Positions 19,369 through 30,076 of a DNA stretch of 64,000 nucleotides are shown here, piece after piece. The DNA comes from Prochlorococcus marinus XMU1402. Lineage in GTDB: Bacteria > Cyanobacteriota > Cyanobacteriia > PCC-6307 > Cyanobiaceae. The translations under genes and the position numbers were made by a program. Below the pieces are notes generated by a model, which did not search any database, was not told where the DNA came from, and saw only the letters and a program-made list of their open reading frames with translations. The stretch lies in assembly GCF_017696205.1 (NCBI RefSeq), contig NZ_JAAORD010000001.1:992001-1056000 (forward strand), written 5' to 3'. Every line of letters begins with the position of its first letter. Position 1 is the first letter of the stretch.

Positions 19369-20673
19369 TTATAAGTTATTAAAACCATTAAATATTTTAA
19401 GAGCTATTTCAATAGAATTTTTAAAAAGAGGACTTGTATTACCTCTACTACTTCCCAATAATTTACTAACATCATATTCTGATGTAGAAAAAGAATTTGG
19501 AACAACTTGTTCTATTAATTCCATATTAGCCATTCCCCCTGCTTCAAGTCTCATACATTCCACTGATTCACAGCCAAGTATTACACAAGTGTTATTTTTT
19601 TGAACCTCACTAATTTTTGAAATCAACCTCAATCCAATAACTTCTCCTAAATGAATACTTGGATTCCCCAAAGATAAGGGATTAATTGATGCAGAAATTA
19701 TTTCGCTATTAATTCTTTCAAACTCTATTTTTATTGATTCTGTATCCCTTTTAACTCTTAGAAAAGACCAACCAAGTTTATCGCTAATCCATGCGATCAA
19801 AAACAAACCTTGAATCATATGATCTCCTGCAATATCAATATCAATATCAGTAATATGATCTAAAATTGGTCTTCTCGATGGTGGATCAAAAATCATAGCT
19901 AATGATTCCCTCCAATTTTTCAACCTAACCCAATTCAAATCATTAATAGCTTTATTTGAATTATTTAATTGATCTAGAATTTTTAAACATCTGCTAGGCG
20001 ATCCAAGAGCAGTATCAATTATTAACCTTAGACCATAATTAGTAAAATATTCGAAAATTTCGGGAGATTCATCTAAGCTTCCATTCCACCACAACCAAGA
20101 AGGTAATTCATCAATAGATAATTCATCAATAATTTTTAATCCTTTTTGGGATATTGAGGCAGAGTCGCCCCTAATAACAACTAAATCCCCACATATAGGT
20201 TGCACAGCTGGAGCATCACTTAATGGACAGTAAGCCGATACAAAAGTTTTGATATCTGAATTTTTATTTATGGTTGGCGCGAGAGTTATTAATCTTCTTG
20301 GATTCAATGTACTTATTGATGATTCAAAAAATTGTCCTCTAAAGTCTTCAAAGTCTTTATCAGATAAATTTTCCTTCAATAAATTCAATAATTCTTCACT
20401 ATTGAGGGAAGTAGTGAGAGGAAGTCCTTGATCTAATATAAATTTTTTTGCAACTTCAATTATCTCTTGACTTAAATTTCCAGTAATTGGTCCATTAACT
20501 AATCCTTTTTTTACCAAACATTGTTCTAGCCAAGCAGGCTGCCAGACCATTAATGTAAAAGTATTAGCTCCACTATTATCTTTATCTTCTGAAATCCATA
20601 ATTTATTAAGGTAATTAGAAATTTCCTGATAAGGCAATTCTAATGGTGTTTGGAGTGTTAGCTGAGGTTTCAT
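19369..20673 (-). CDS. opcA: Glucose-6-phosphate dehydrogenase assembly protein OpcA
   Basis: OpcA is the cyanobacterial and actinobacterial factor that promotes oligomerisation and redox activation of G6PDH. The 434-residue length and its place two bases after zwf on the same strand fit. Recognisable segments are NTFTLMVWQPAWLEQCL near the N-terminus, which carries one conserved Cys, and NDLNWVRLKNWRESLAMIFDPPSRR in the middle. It probably shares the zwf transcript, allowing co-translation of the partners. cobB follows without a gap. Confidence 0.92.
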   Translation of the reverse strand: MKPQLTLQTPLELPYQEISNYLNKLWISEDKDNSGANTFTLMVWQPAWLEQCLVKKGLVNGPITGNLSQEIIEVAKKFILDQGLPLTTSLNSEELLNLLKENLSDKDFEDFRGQFFESSISTLNPRRLITLAPTINKNSDIKTFVSAYCPLSDAPAVQPICGDLVVIRGDSASISQKGLKIIDELSIDELPSWLWWNGSLDESPEIFEYFTNYGLRLIIDTALGSPSRCLKILDQLNNSNKAINDLNWVRLKNWRESLAMIFDPPSRRPILDHITDIDIDIAGDHMIQGLFLIAWISDKLGWSFLRVKRDTESIKIEFERINSEIISASINPLSLGNPSIHLGEVIGLRLISKISEVQKNNTCVILGCESVECMRLEAGGMANMELIEQVVPNSFSTSEYDVSKLLGSSRGNTSPLFKNSIEIALKIFNGFNNL

Positions 20674-20675
20674 TT

Positions 20676-22199
20676 TTAAGGTCTGCGCCAGAAAATATTA
20701 TCTTTTGAAAGCAATTGATCAGACTCAGGAGGTCCCCATGTCATAGATTCATAATTATAAATAGGTAACTTCCAAGGAGAATTATCCATTAATTCTATTA
20801 ATGGCGTATAAAGTTTCCATGCTGCCTCTACTTCATCACTTCGAGTAAATAAGGTTGGGTCAGAAAGCATTGCATCAGCTAATAATCTTACATAGCCTTC
20901 ATCTGAGGGCTCTCCAAATGATTCATCATAAGAAAATTCCATCTCAACAGGTCTTGATTTCATTCCAGAGCCAGGAGATTTTACTTCAAATTTGAATGTA
21001 GCGCCTTCATTTGGCTGAATTCTAAGGATAAGTTGATTAGGGGCAGGATTTATTATTGTTGATTCAAATAAATGAACAGGAACGTCTTTAAAAGTCAAGA
21101 CTATTTCCCCAAGTCTTTTAGGTAGTCTTTTACCTGTTCTCAAATAAAAAGGGACCCCTTGCCAACGCCAATTATCAACAAAAACTTTTGTCGCAATATA
21201 AGTTTCTGTTGTGCTATTACAATTAACACCATCTTCCTGCCTATATCCTTTTAATCGATATGAGATATTTCCTCCTTCTCCATACTGACCTCTTACGCAA
21301 CAATTCCAAGGTTCATTTTCGTCAGCAAGTTTTGAAGCTTGAAGAACCTTAGCTTTTTCATTTCTTATTGCTTCTGGTTCAAATTTTCCAGGAGGTTCCA
21401 TAGCAGTAACAGCTAGCATTTGAGTCATATGATTTTGAAGCATATCTCTTAAAGCACCTGAGGTTTCGTAATAACCTGCTCTATCTTCAACGCCTACTGT
21501 TTCAGAAGAAGTAATTTGAATACTTGATACATAATTTCTATTCCAGATTGGTTCAAAAATGGTGTTAGCAAACCTCAAAACAAGAATGTTTTGAACTGTC
21601 TCTTTACCTAAATAATGATCAATCCTATAAATCTGACTTTCTTCTGCACAACTTTGAACGATCTTATTTAATTTTTTTGCACTTGAATAATCTCTTCCAA
21701 AAGGTTTTTCAATCACTAAACGACTTTTCTTCGGGTCATCTAAAAGGCCAGCTGCTTTAAGAGCTTTACATCCACTTGCATAGAAATTCGGAGAAACTGA
21801 TAAATAAAATGTTCTATTACCATGAGTAGCTTGTGTTTTATCAATTTCATTTAATCTTTTTGAAAGCCTTATGACATGATCACTTAGTTGTAAGTCAACT
21901 GGTTCATAGAAAAGATAATTAGAAAATTGTTCCCACTCTTTTTCTTTACCAGATATTTGATTGGATAGCTTTACTTTCATCTTTTCTCTAAACTCATTAT
22001 CAGTCCAAGGTCTTCTCGCGCAACCAACTATTCCAAATTCACTAGGAATTCTTCTTTGCAAATAGAGCTCAAATAACGCTGGTATTAATTTTCTATGAGT
22101 AAGGTCTCCACTAGCACCAAATATTACCAAGCATTGTGGAGAAATGACTCTTTCCTGCCGTAAACCTATTCTTAGAGGATTACTTAAAGTTGTAGGCAT
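20676..22199 (-). CDS. zwf: Glucose-6-phosphate 1-dehydrogenase
   Basis: Zwf oxidises glucose 6-phosphate to 6-phosphogluconolactone with NADP+, the entry to the oxidative pentose phosphate pathway used at night. The 507-residue enzyme has the NADP site FGASGDLTHRKLIPALFELY (28-47) and the substrate and catalytic segment RIDHYLGKETVQNILVLRF. FYLRTGKRLPKR binds phosphate. It sits between petH (111 bp upstream) and opcA (2 bp downstream) on the minus strand, grouping NADPH-producing enzymes. Confidence 0.97.
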   Translation of the reverse strand: MPTTLSNPLRIGLRQERVISPQCLVIFGASGDLTHRKLIPALFELYLQRRIPSEFGIVGCARRPWTDNEFREKMKVKLSNQISGKEKEWEQFSNYLFYEPVDLQLSDHVIRLSKRLNEIDKTQATHGNRTFYLSVSPNFYASGCKALKAAGLLDDPKKSRLVIEKPFGRDYSSAKKLNKIVQSCAEESQIYRIDHYLGKETVQNILVLRFANTIFEPIWNRNYVSSIQITSSETVGVEDRAGYYETSGALRDMLQNHMTQMLAVTAMEPPGKFEPEAIRNEKAKVLQASKLADENEPWNCCVRGQYGEGGNISYRLKGYRQEDGVNCNSTTETYIATKVFVDNWRWQGVPFYLRTGKRLPKRLGEIVLTFKDVPVHLFESTIINPAPNQLILRIQPNEGATFKFEVKSPGSGMKSRPVEMEFSYDESFGEPSDEGYVRLLADAMLSDPTLFTRSDEVEAAWKLYTPLIELMDNSPWKLPIYNYESMTWGPPESDQLLSKDNIFWRRP

Positions 22200-22310
22200 A
22201 TTTTTAGTATTCTCTTTTTTTAAAATCCTCTTTTTTTCTAAAATTAGCTACATATTGTGTCTAAACCAAAAAGTATTTAGTAGGTGAAACTAAATATTAA
22301 TATCACAGAC

Positions 22311-23620
<1,310 letters not shown>

Positions 23621-24154
23621 ATGATTAATCCTCAAGATTCAGTAGATCAATATAAAAATGATTACAGGACAATTGAGCAAACTATGGAAAAGCTATCTGG
23701 TGGGACAAGAAGACTCGCAGCACAGCTTACAACCTCTGCGAGTTTTGATTCTTTGTGGAATGTTTTAACAGATTATGATCGATTAAATCTTTACATACCA
23801 AATTTACTCTCAAGTAAAAAAATTTATCAAAAGAAAAATAATGTGCACCTTAAACAAGTTGGAGCTCAGGATTTTCTTGGTATGAAATTTTCAGCTGAAG
23901 TAACTATTGATTTATTTGAAGATAAAGAGCTTGGCCTTTTAAAATTTAATTTAATTAAAGGAGATTTCAGGAAATTTGAAGGTAGTTGGAAAATTCAAAA
24001 TATTAAAGATACTAAAAAAAATTCATTAATCTACGATCTTACGGTTCAGGGTTGTCAATGGATGCCCATAGGAATGATTGAGAAAAGATTAAAAAAAGAT
24101 CTTTCTGAAAATTTGATGGCTGTCGATAGACAAGCAAAATCAATAATTAATTAG
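23621..24154 (+). CDS. START/SRPBCC-type (polyketide cyclase/dehydrase family) protein
   Basis: The 177-residue protein has the helix-grip fold pattern of the Polyketide_cyc family: TTSASFDSLWNVLTDYDRLNLYIPNLLSSK near 38-67, then alternating strands ending in LIYDLTVQGCQWMPIGMIEKRLKKDLSENLMAVDRQ. Proteins of this type bind hydrophobic ligands; cyanobacterial and plastid members are common and mostly uncharacterised, so the ligand is unknown. No signal peptide or membrane helix is seen, so it is probably cytoplasmic or peripheral. It is divergent from petH, and tRNA-Glu lies 16 bases after it on the other strand. Confidence 0.8.
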   Translation: MINPQDSVDQYKNDYRTIEQTMEKLSGGTRRLAAQLTTSASFDSLWNVLTDYDRLNLYIPNLLSSKKIYQKKNNVHLKQVGAQDFLGMKFSAEVTIDLFEDKELGLLKFNLIKGDFRKFEGSWKIQNIKDTKKNSLIYDLTVQGCQWMPIGMIEKRLKKDLSENLMAVDRQAKSIIN

Positions 24155-24170
24155 TTTAAACTTTAAATAA

Positions 24171-24243
24171 TAGCCCCAAGGGGATTCGAACCCCTGTCGC
24201 CTCCGTGAAAGGGAGGTGTCCTAGGCCTCTAGACGATGGGGCC
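24171..24243 (-). tRNA. tRNA-Glu (anticodon UUC)
   Basis: The 73-nt cloverleaf is complete on the minus strand. The acceptor stem pairs GGCCCCA with TGGGGCT, with discriminator A at 24171. The anticodon loop CTTTCAC carries TTC inside a CCTCC/GGAGG stem, and the T-arm reads CAGGGGTTCGAATCCCCTT. CCA is not encoded. In cyanobacteria glutamyl-tRNA feeds both translation and tetrapyrrole (chlorophyll) synthesis. It sits between a START-like gene and sasA. Confidence 0.97.
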
Positions 24244-24285
24244 AAGAAATCTGCATATACAGCTTATAAAAAATTAAGAGTAAAG

Positions 24286-25404
24286 CTAGCCTTTCGTCAA
24301 GTATTGTTGCTCTTTGTTTTGTCCTTGCCACACAGGAACGGTGAAATGAAAGCATGAGCCTACGCCTATCTCAGACACAACCCATATTCTTCCCCCATGG
24401 ACCTGCACTATCCTCCTGCATACAGATAACCCTATCCCAAATCCTGAAGTTCCTTCAGAAGTCTGTGGGAGCCTTACTCTGTCCAGAAAGATTCTTTTTT
24501 GCTCGCTCAAAGGAATACCAGCACCTTTGTCACAAATTGTTATTTCTACCCATTGATTGGTCTTGTGTATCATTGTAATTTTTATAGATCCAGAGTCTTT
24601 AGAAAATTTGACAGCATTTTCAATTAAATTTAAAAATACTTGCCTCATTCTTCTTTGATCCGCAAATACACTTGGCAAATCAGATGGGATATCAGTATCT
24701 ATTTTGATATTCCTTAATCTCCAGAATTTTTCTAATTCGAGTATAACTTCAGCGCTAATATTACCTAAATCAATTTTCTGAGGATTAAATAACGCCTCCC
24801 ACTTGGTTGTGCCTACCTCTAAAAGATCCTGAGATAAGAGTTCAATCTCTTCTAATCTTCTTTTAATGACATCTTGCAATTTTGAAATATCAATTTGTCC
24901 AAGTTTTTGGCTTTGAATAGCCAAAGTAGCTGCAGTTAGGGGAGTTCTTAATTCATGCGCAACCATTCTCAATAATCTTTCCTGAGATTCTATTCGTTTT
25001 GTTAATGTCTCATTTTCTTGCCTTAAAACGAGAAGTTCGTCTTCCAGAAGAAATTCTTTTTGAGTTGTTATGGAATCAATTTTTGATGGTTGCAAATTAA
25101 TTCCAAGATTTTTTGTCAAACCTTCTTGTGTCCACCTTGGTAGCCATTTTTGCAGCTGAGCGAAAATATTACTTCCAGCAAATATTTGCTTTGGAGATGG
25201 TGTGATCTTTATTAAAGCAGGAATAGCAACTAATCTGTGTAACTCTAGTAATTCTGGCTGTTCTGTCGGCTCAGAAATCTGAAGGGAAATATCAAATCCA
25301 CAATCATCTGATTCTAAATAAGCTATCACGGACTTAATATCACCACTAGAAAGTTGATTTCTAGCAGCTACAAGTATTAATTTTAGCTCTTTTTTATCAT
25401 TCAA
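24286..25404 (-). CDS. sasA: Adaptive-response sensor histidine kinase SasA
   Basis: SasA couples the KaiC clock to transcription by phosphorylating RpaA. The 372-residue protein starts with a KaiB-like thioredoxin fold (about 6-92: [20 protein letters not shown] ... [12 protein letters not shown]), then a helical linker and a HisKA domain with H150 in [12 protein letters not shown], and a HATPase_c domain with N, G1 ([15 protein letters not shown]) and G2 ([12 protein letters not shown]) boxes. All kinase motifs look intact. Prochlorococcus is known to lack KaiA but to keep KaiBC and SasA. The kai genes are not in this window. Confidence 0.95.
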   Translation of the reverse strand: MNDKKELKLILVAARNQLSSGDIKSVIAYLESDDCGFDISLQISEPTEQPELLELHRLVAIPALIKITPSPKQIFAGSNIFAQLQKWLPRWTQEGLTKNLGINLQPSKIDSITTQKEFLLEDELLVLRQENETLTKRIESQERLLRMVAHELRTPLTAATLAIQSQKLGQIDISKLQDVIKRRLEEIELLSQDLLEVGTTKWEALFNPQKIDLGNISAEVILELEKFWRLRNIKIDTDIPSDLPSVFADQRRMRQVFLNLIENAVKFSKDSGSIKITMIHKTNQWVEITICDKGAGIPLSEQKRIFLDRVRLPQTSEGTSGFGIGLSVCRRIVQVHGGRIWVVSEIGVGSCFHFTVPVWQGQNKEQQYLTKG

Positions 25405-25510
25405 ATGATTGCCTCTGAAGTGTTGAAAAGCTGTTAATCCTTATAAACACATTAAGATATTTTATTTTATTTTACTTATAAGCTATGAAATAAATAAGGC
25501 TTATTTATAT

Positions 25511-26053
25511 ATGGTTGTTATTAATCAAATGAAAAATCTAAATTTTGGAGAAAATAACTCTCCAGAAATTAGTTTAAATAGTAATTTGAAAAGATGGTTT
25601 TCCAGAAATCTTGGATTGTGGAGATCTAATAGAACTTATTTTCTTGATGAAAAACAAAAAACTTATAATTTATGTATGAATATAAATATACAAGCTCTTG
25701 AAAATAAGTCCGAATGGGAGTCGCACTATAAATTCACATGGTATCCAGAAAAAAAATATGATTTTTTTGAGGAAAATCCCCAATTTAAAGAAACAGGAGA
25801 AATGCGTGCATTTTTGAAGGGACATCAACTGATGAGAGAAAATTTTTATTTAAGTAAGGATCAAGGGATTTCAAATATCAAGCAAGTCGATGAACATGAA
25901 ATGATTTTTGAATCTTCCTATCATGACTGGTATATTCTTGAACATACAAGACTAGTAGATTTGGATAACTATAGATACAGGGTTATATATTCATGGAACA
26001 AAAATAAGCTAAAAATAGTGGAGAACCATCATGAAATTAGAATTATTAAGTAA
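25511..26053 (+). CDS. Conserved protein, possibly CpeS/lipocalin-like fold
   Basis: I do not recognise this 180-residue protein with certainty. The segment LKRWFSRNLGLWRSNRTYFLDEKQ followed by alternating beta-rich segments, many aromatic residues and a final RYRVIYSWNKNKLKIVENHHEIRI resembles the start-and-barrel layout of CpcS/CpeS-type chromophore lyases and related cyanobacterial lipocalin-like proteins. A lyase role would be odd in an organism with few bilins, so ligand binding of another kind is equally possible. There is no signal peptide. A second Met at residue 7 (25529) could be the true start. Confidence 0.55.
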   Translation: MVVINQMKNLNFGENNSPEISLNSNLKRWFSRNLGLWRSNRTYFLDEKQKTYNLCMNINIQALENKSEWESHYKFTWYPEKKYDFFEENPQFKETGEMRAFLKGHQLMRENFYLSKDQGISNIKQVDEHEMIFESSYHDWYILEHTRLVDLDNYRYRVIYSWNKNKLKIVENHHEIRIIK

Positions 26054-26116
26054 GAACTTTCATAAACTAAAAACCAAAAATAAAAATGTTATGTTAATAA
26101 AAAAAGTTGTGTATTA

Positions 26117-26563
26117 ATGGGTATTTATTTTCAATCAAAAAAGTTTTTAAATTTATTAAATTTTCCCTTAATTCTTTATCTAATTTTTTGCGAAATAAAT
26201 ATTTTGAACAAGAGATTATATGCAAATACAAAACCTCCCGCTTCAAAAGAAGATGTCTTTTTATATAAACAAATGGGGGCCTCTTTCCTCTGCAAATCTA
26301 TTAATGACAAAATAGATTTTGACTTCAACAAATCTTTTGCCGTTTCAACATATACATTTGCGGAAGTTATTTTTTCTAAACATGGTAATTTAATTCAAGA
26401 AGCAGGTAATGAAAAATTAACGACACAAAGAGTTCTTTATATTGGAGAGATTGAAATTCTTAACAGCGCAATTAAAATTTGCCCAAAACAAATTCCCAAT
26501 GATATTAAGAAAAAATTTGAAGAAACTATAAATAATCTAAAAAAACAAAATAAAAAAAAATAA
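26117..26563 (+). CDS. Probable exported protein of unknown function
   Basis: The 148-residue product begins with a basic stretch and a long hydrophobic segment (about 13-30, FPLILYLIFCEINIL), compatible with a signal peptide or anchor, followed by a mature part with two cysteines (FLCKSI and KICPK) that could form a disulphide. The C-terminus is Lys-rich and ends in a poly-Lys tail. The central pattern FAVSTYTFAEVIFSKHG resembles a small family common in marine picocyanobacteria, but I cannot assign a function. It is convergent with prsA, 14 bases away. Confidence 0.6.
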   Translation: MGIYFQSKKFLNLLNFPLILYLIFCEINILNKRLYANTKPPASKEDVFLYKQMGASFLCKSINDKIDFDFNKSFAVSTYTFAEVIFSKHGNLIQEAGNEKLTTQRVLYIGEIEILNSAIKICPKQIPNDIKKKFEETINNLKKQNKKK

Positions 26564-26577
26564 GTAATATTAAATAA

Positions 26578-27573
26578 TTATCTAAACATTGAACTAACTG
26601 AACTTTCTTCATGAATTCTCCAAATAGCTTCACCTAACATATTTGCCACAGATAAAACCTTTAACTGAGGAAAATTATTTTTAATAAGAGTGGGTATGCT
26701 GTTAGTAACAATTACTTGCTCAAATAAATCTCTAGTACTTAATCTTTCATAAGAAGGAGGAGAAAAAACTGCATGTGAAGCACAAGCGAATATTCTCTTG
26801 GCACCTTCTTTTTTTAATAAATTAGCACCAGAACAAATTGTACCTCCTGTGTCTATCATGTCGTCTATAAGAATAGCTGTTTTACCTTTAACTTCTCCAA
26901 TGACTGTTAAACTTTCAGCAACATTATGAGCCGCTCTTCTTTTGTCAATTATTGCTAGAGGGGCATCATTCATTTGTTTTGCAAATGCTCTCGCTCTGGC
27001 AACCCCTCCAACATCTGGCGAGACAACAACTACTTCCTCTAAATTTAGAGTTTCTAAATAATCAATCAAAACCGGTGAACCGTAAATATGATCGCATGGT
27101 ATATCAAAATAACCTTGTATTTGAGCCGAATGTAAATCCATAGCAAGTACTCTATCGACTCCAGATTTCTCTAGTAAATTAGCAGTAAGTTTTGCCGTTA
27201 TGGACTCTCTTCCTGAAGTCTTCCTGTCCGCCCTTGCATACCCAAAATAGGGGATTACAGCCGTTATTTGCCTGGCAGACGCCCTCTTGCAGGCGTCAAC
27301 CATAATCATGAGTTCCATTAAACTATCGTTTACTGGAGCGCATGTGGGTTGTATTAGAAAGACATCGCAACCTCTTATAGATTGCTGTATCTGAACATAA
27401 AGTTCTCCATCAGCAAATCTCTTAGATATTAAGGGTACATTTTCAATACCTAAGTATGATGCAATTTCTCCCGCTAATTTAGGATTTGTTGTTCCACTTA
27501 CAAGCCTTAATCTACTGTTAGTTAGATTAAAGTCTGATTCCTTATTCTGCACTGCCGTGATAAAACTCGTCAC
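26578..27573 (-). CDS. prsA: Ribose-phosphate pyrophosphokinase
   Basis: Prs makes PRPP from ribose 5-phosphate and ATP, feeding nucleotide, histidine and tryptophan synthesis. The 331-residue protein shows RFADGELYVQI, the ATP and flexible-loop region YFGYARADRKTSGRESIT, and the PRPP-binding loop TAILIDDMIDTGGTI. The length agrees with cyanobacterial PrsA, which has a short N-terminal extension. It is divergent from malQ across 256 bp. Confidence 0.96.
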   Translation of the reverse strand: MTSFITAVQNKESDFNLTNSRLRLVSGTTNPKLAGEIASYLGIENVPLISKRFADGELYVQIQQSIRGCDVFLIQPTCAPVNDSLMELMIMVDACKRASARQITAVIPYFGYARADRKTSGRESITAKLTANLLEKSGVDRVLAMDLHSAQIQGYFDIPCDHIYGSPVLIDYLETLNLEEVVVVSPDVGGVARARAFAKQMNDAPLAIIDKRRAAHNVAESLTVIGEVKGKTAILIDDMIDTGGTICSGANLLKKEGAKRIFACASHAVFSPPSYERLSTRDLFEQVIVTNSIPTLIKNNFPQLKVLSVANMLGEAIWRIHEESSVSSMFR

Positions 27574-27829
27574 GAAATTAGCACTATAAAACTATATCCT
27601 CATCGTAGTCGTTTATGTGAATTTGGCAAAAGATTAATAACTAGATCTTTTTAAAAGTCACATCTCTTTAGCAAAATATAAAATAAAGGTTATCTAAAAT
27701 TTAGAATTTATTTTTAATTGAGTAAAAAAGTACTTGGGATTATTTGTCAATTAAAAAGAATTTGTATATGGTGGATTTTAGAGAATTAATATTAATTTAA
27801 TTGTAAAGAATCAAAATATAATTAAAAAG
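27574..27829. promoter_or_regulatory. Divergent intergenic region prsA/malQ
   Basis: This 256-bp gap between two divergent starts is the longest spacer in the window. It is very AT-rich and must hold two promoters. I see no small ORF, strong hairpin or known riboswitch. Confidence 0.5.
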
Positions 27830-29350
27830 ATGCCCTTACAAACAGTTTTTACCAAAAAATCATTAGGCATACTTTTGCATCCGTCATCAATACCCGGAGG
27901 TTGTGGATGTGGGACTTTTGGTAAAGGGGCTAAAGAATGGATAAAAAAGCTTAATGAACATGGTATTGAATACTGGCAATTTTTGCCTCTTACACCCACT
28001 GACTCTACTGGCTCACCTTATAGTTCTCCATCTACTTTTGCGCTTAACCCATGGTTTCTTGATATTGATTATTTAATCGAGAAAGATTTTATATTCATTG
28101 CGAATAAAGAGGAGTTAGGCATTACAAATCAGAACAGGGATTATTTTGATTTTGATTTTGCAGATAACTTAACAAAAAAATTAGGTCTTCTCCTTTTAAA
28201 AGCTTGGAGTTCCCAATCTGAAGAGAGAAAACTTAATTTTCATGAATGGAGTATTAATAATTCATGGGTTGAAGATTATGCAATGTTTGCTGTTATTCGT
28301 GAGGAGTTCAATATGTTGCCTTGGTGGCAATGGCCTCATGAATTCAAAACAAAAAATAACAAGTTTTTAAATTCATGGTTTAAGAAAAAAAGTGAAGAGA
28401 TTCTTATCAAGAAATTAATACAGTGGCATTTAGATGAGCAATGGAGAGATATTAAAGAATACGCTAAATCATTAAAAATTAAACTAATAGGAGATTTGCC
28501 CTTTTATGTTTCTAGAGACAGCGCAGACGTATGGAGTAATAAATCTCTTTTTTCAATTTTTAAAAATGGTGATTTAATCTTTCAAAGTGGGGTTCCACCC
28601 GATTATTTTTCATCAACTGGACAATTATGGGGAACCCCAACTTTCTTTTGGACTAAACATAAAAAGACTAACTTCGATTGGTGGAGAAAAAGATTTAAAA
28701 GGCAATTTGAACTTGTAGATTTATTGAGATTTGATCATTTCAGAGGGTTAAGTGGTTACTGGAGAGTTAATGGCACTTCTAAAACTGCAATTTATGGTAA
28801 ATGGATAAACTCTCCTGGTAGAGAACTATTAAATAAATTAAAAAAAGATTTAGGGTCTGACTATTTACCAATTATCGCGGAGGATCTGGGAGTAATAACA
28901 CCAGATGTAGAAAAATTGAGAACAAATTTTAAACTTCCTGGCATGAAAATATTACAATTCGCATTTGATGGTAATGAAGATAACCCATATTTACCTAAGA
29001 ATATTGAAGGAGAAAATTGGGTTGTTTATACTGGTACTCATGACAATTCCACTTCCCTTTCATGGTGGGAGTCTTTAGACAATAACTCCAAAACAAGAAT
29101 AAAAGATGAGTATAAATTTTCAGAAAATCCTTCATGGAGTTTAATAGAAATTGGCATGGGCACAAATGCTCATCTCTTTATTACTCCTCTACAAGATATA
29201 TTATCCTTAGATGACTCAAGTAGATTAAATAAACCTGGTACTACAAAAAATAACTGGAAATGGAAGTTAAATCGTCCATTAGAAGAAATAGAAGATAATA
29301 TTAGACTCTTTAGTGAGTTAGGAAATAATTTTGGGCGAACAGGATTATAG
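27830..29350 (+). CDS. malQ: 4-alpha-glucanotransferase
   Basis: MalQ is the GH77 disproportionating enzyme (amylomaltase, D-enzyme) that transfers alpha-1,4-glucan segments during glycogen breakdown. The 506-residue protein has the family order SLGILLHPSSIPGG, YWQFLPLTPTDSTGSPYSS, IGDLPFYVSRDSADVW, LRFDHFRGLSGYW with the nucleophile Asp, IIAEDLGVITPDV with the acid Glu, and TGTHDNSTSLSWW. It lies opposite prsA and is convergent with the HTH membrane gene, 15 bases away. Confidence 0.95.
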   Translation: MPLQTVFTKKSLGILLHPSSIPGGCGCGTFGKGAKEWIKKLNEHGIEYWQFLPLTPTDSTGSPYSSPSTFALNPWFLDIDYLIEKDFIFIANKEELGITNQNRDYFDFDFADNLTKKLGLLLLKAWSSQSEERKLNFHEWSINNSWVEDYAMFAVIREEFNMLPWWQWPHEFKTKNNKFLNSWFKKKSEEILIKKLIQWHLDEQWRDIKEYAKSLKIKLIGDLPFYVSRDSADVWSNKSLFSIFKNGDLIFQSGVPPDYFSSTGQLWGTPTFFWTKHKKTNFDWWRKRFKRQFELVDLLRFDHFRGLSGYWRVNGTSKTAIYGKWINSPGRELLNKLKKDLGSDYLPIIAEDLGVITPDVEKLRTNFKLPGMKILQFAFDGNEDNPYLPKNIEGENWVVYTGTHDNSTSLSWWESLDNNSKTRIKDEYKFSENPSWSLIEIGMGTNAHLFITPLQDILSLDDSSRLNKPGTTKNNWKWKLNRPLEEIEDNIRLFSELGNNFGRTGL

Positions 29351-29365
29351 GGATTAATTTATTAA

Positions 29366-29896
29366 TTATTTATCAATGATTTTATTTTCAATATTTTGAA
29401 TTTCAATAACATTTACACTTAAAATAAAGTATCTCTTTAATATAAATAAAATTGTAATTAATAAAAGAAAATAAAGAAGACTCCCTTGCCAAGTATTTAA
29501 AAGATCAAATTTGCTTAATAGAAAATCTTTTTTTTCTTTCTTTATAGATTCCCTTTCTTTAGTTGCTTTTTCTACTAGTGTATTTTTTTTAAAAAATAAG
29601 CATTCCTCTAATTTAATTAATACAGATCTTATAAAAGGATACTTTGGTATATTTTTTGCATCGTTGTTTTCAATAGAATTTATTATTTGTTCTGGAATTT
29701 TTGAAATAAATGATAATTCTTGTACAGTAAGTTTTTGTTGGATTCTTGCTTCTTTTACTAACCTCGCAATTTCAATATACTGATCAATTAGCCCATTATT
29801 TAAGTCTTTATTAATTGAAGTTTTTTTATTAAAAAAAGATAGATTTTTCAAAATATTCATTACATGTTTATGACGTACTTGATTATCAATTTCCAA
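29366..29896 (-). CDS. RodZ-like protein: cytoplasmic HTH plus one membrane span
   Basis: The 176-residue protein has an HTH_25/Xre-like domain (about 39-95: VKEARIQQKLTVQELSFISK, then YPFIRSVLIKLEECL), a charged Lys/Glu linker, and a single transmembrane helix (139-158), leaving only about 18 residues outside. This is the topology of RodZ, which links MreB to the cell wall machinery, but the periplasmic domain of classical RodZ is missing. A membrane-bound transcription factor is an alternative. The 180 bp upstream hold a pair of AT-rich direct repeats. Confidence 0.68.
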   Translation of the reverse strand: MEIDNQVRHKHVMNILKNLSFFNKKTSINKDLNNGLIDQYIEIARLVKEARIQQKLTVQELSFISKIPEQIINSIENNDAKNIPKYPFIRSVLIKLEECLFFKKNTLVEKATKERESIKKEKKDFLLSKFDLLNTWQGSLLYFLLLITILFILKRYFILSVNVIEIQNIENKIIDK

Positions 29897-30076
29897 TCGC
29901 CTTGCTCAAGATAATTAAATGAAATAATATTAAAATTAATTTTTTGAAAATTCAATTTTTTAGAAATTAATAGTTTATTTAATTTTAATCAATTAAGAAT
30001 AATAATTATTAATTTATTTATTTTAATCAATTAAAGATTAAGAATTATAAGTTTATACCTTGTTATGAATCTAAAA
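29897..30076. repeat. AT-rich spacer with a repeated TTTTAATCAATTAA
   Basis: TTTTAATCAATTAA occurs at 29983-29996 and again at 30021-30034, each preceded by a similar TTTATTTA-like stretch, giving two imperfect direct copies about 38 bp apart. They lie upstream of the RodZ-like gene (minus strand) and after the ABC1 kinase gene. They could be regulatory or simply low-complexity DNA. Confidence 0.45.
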
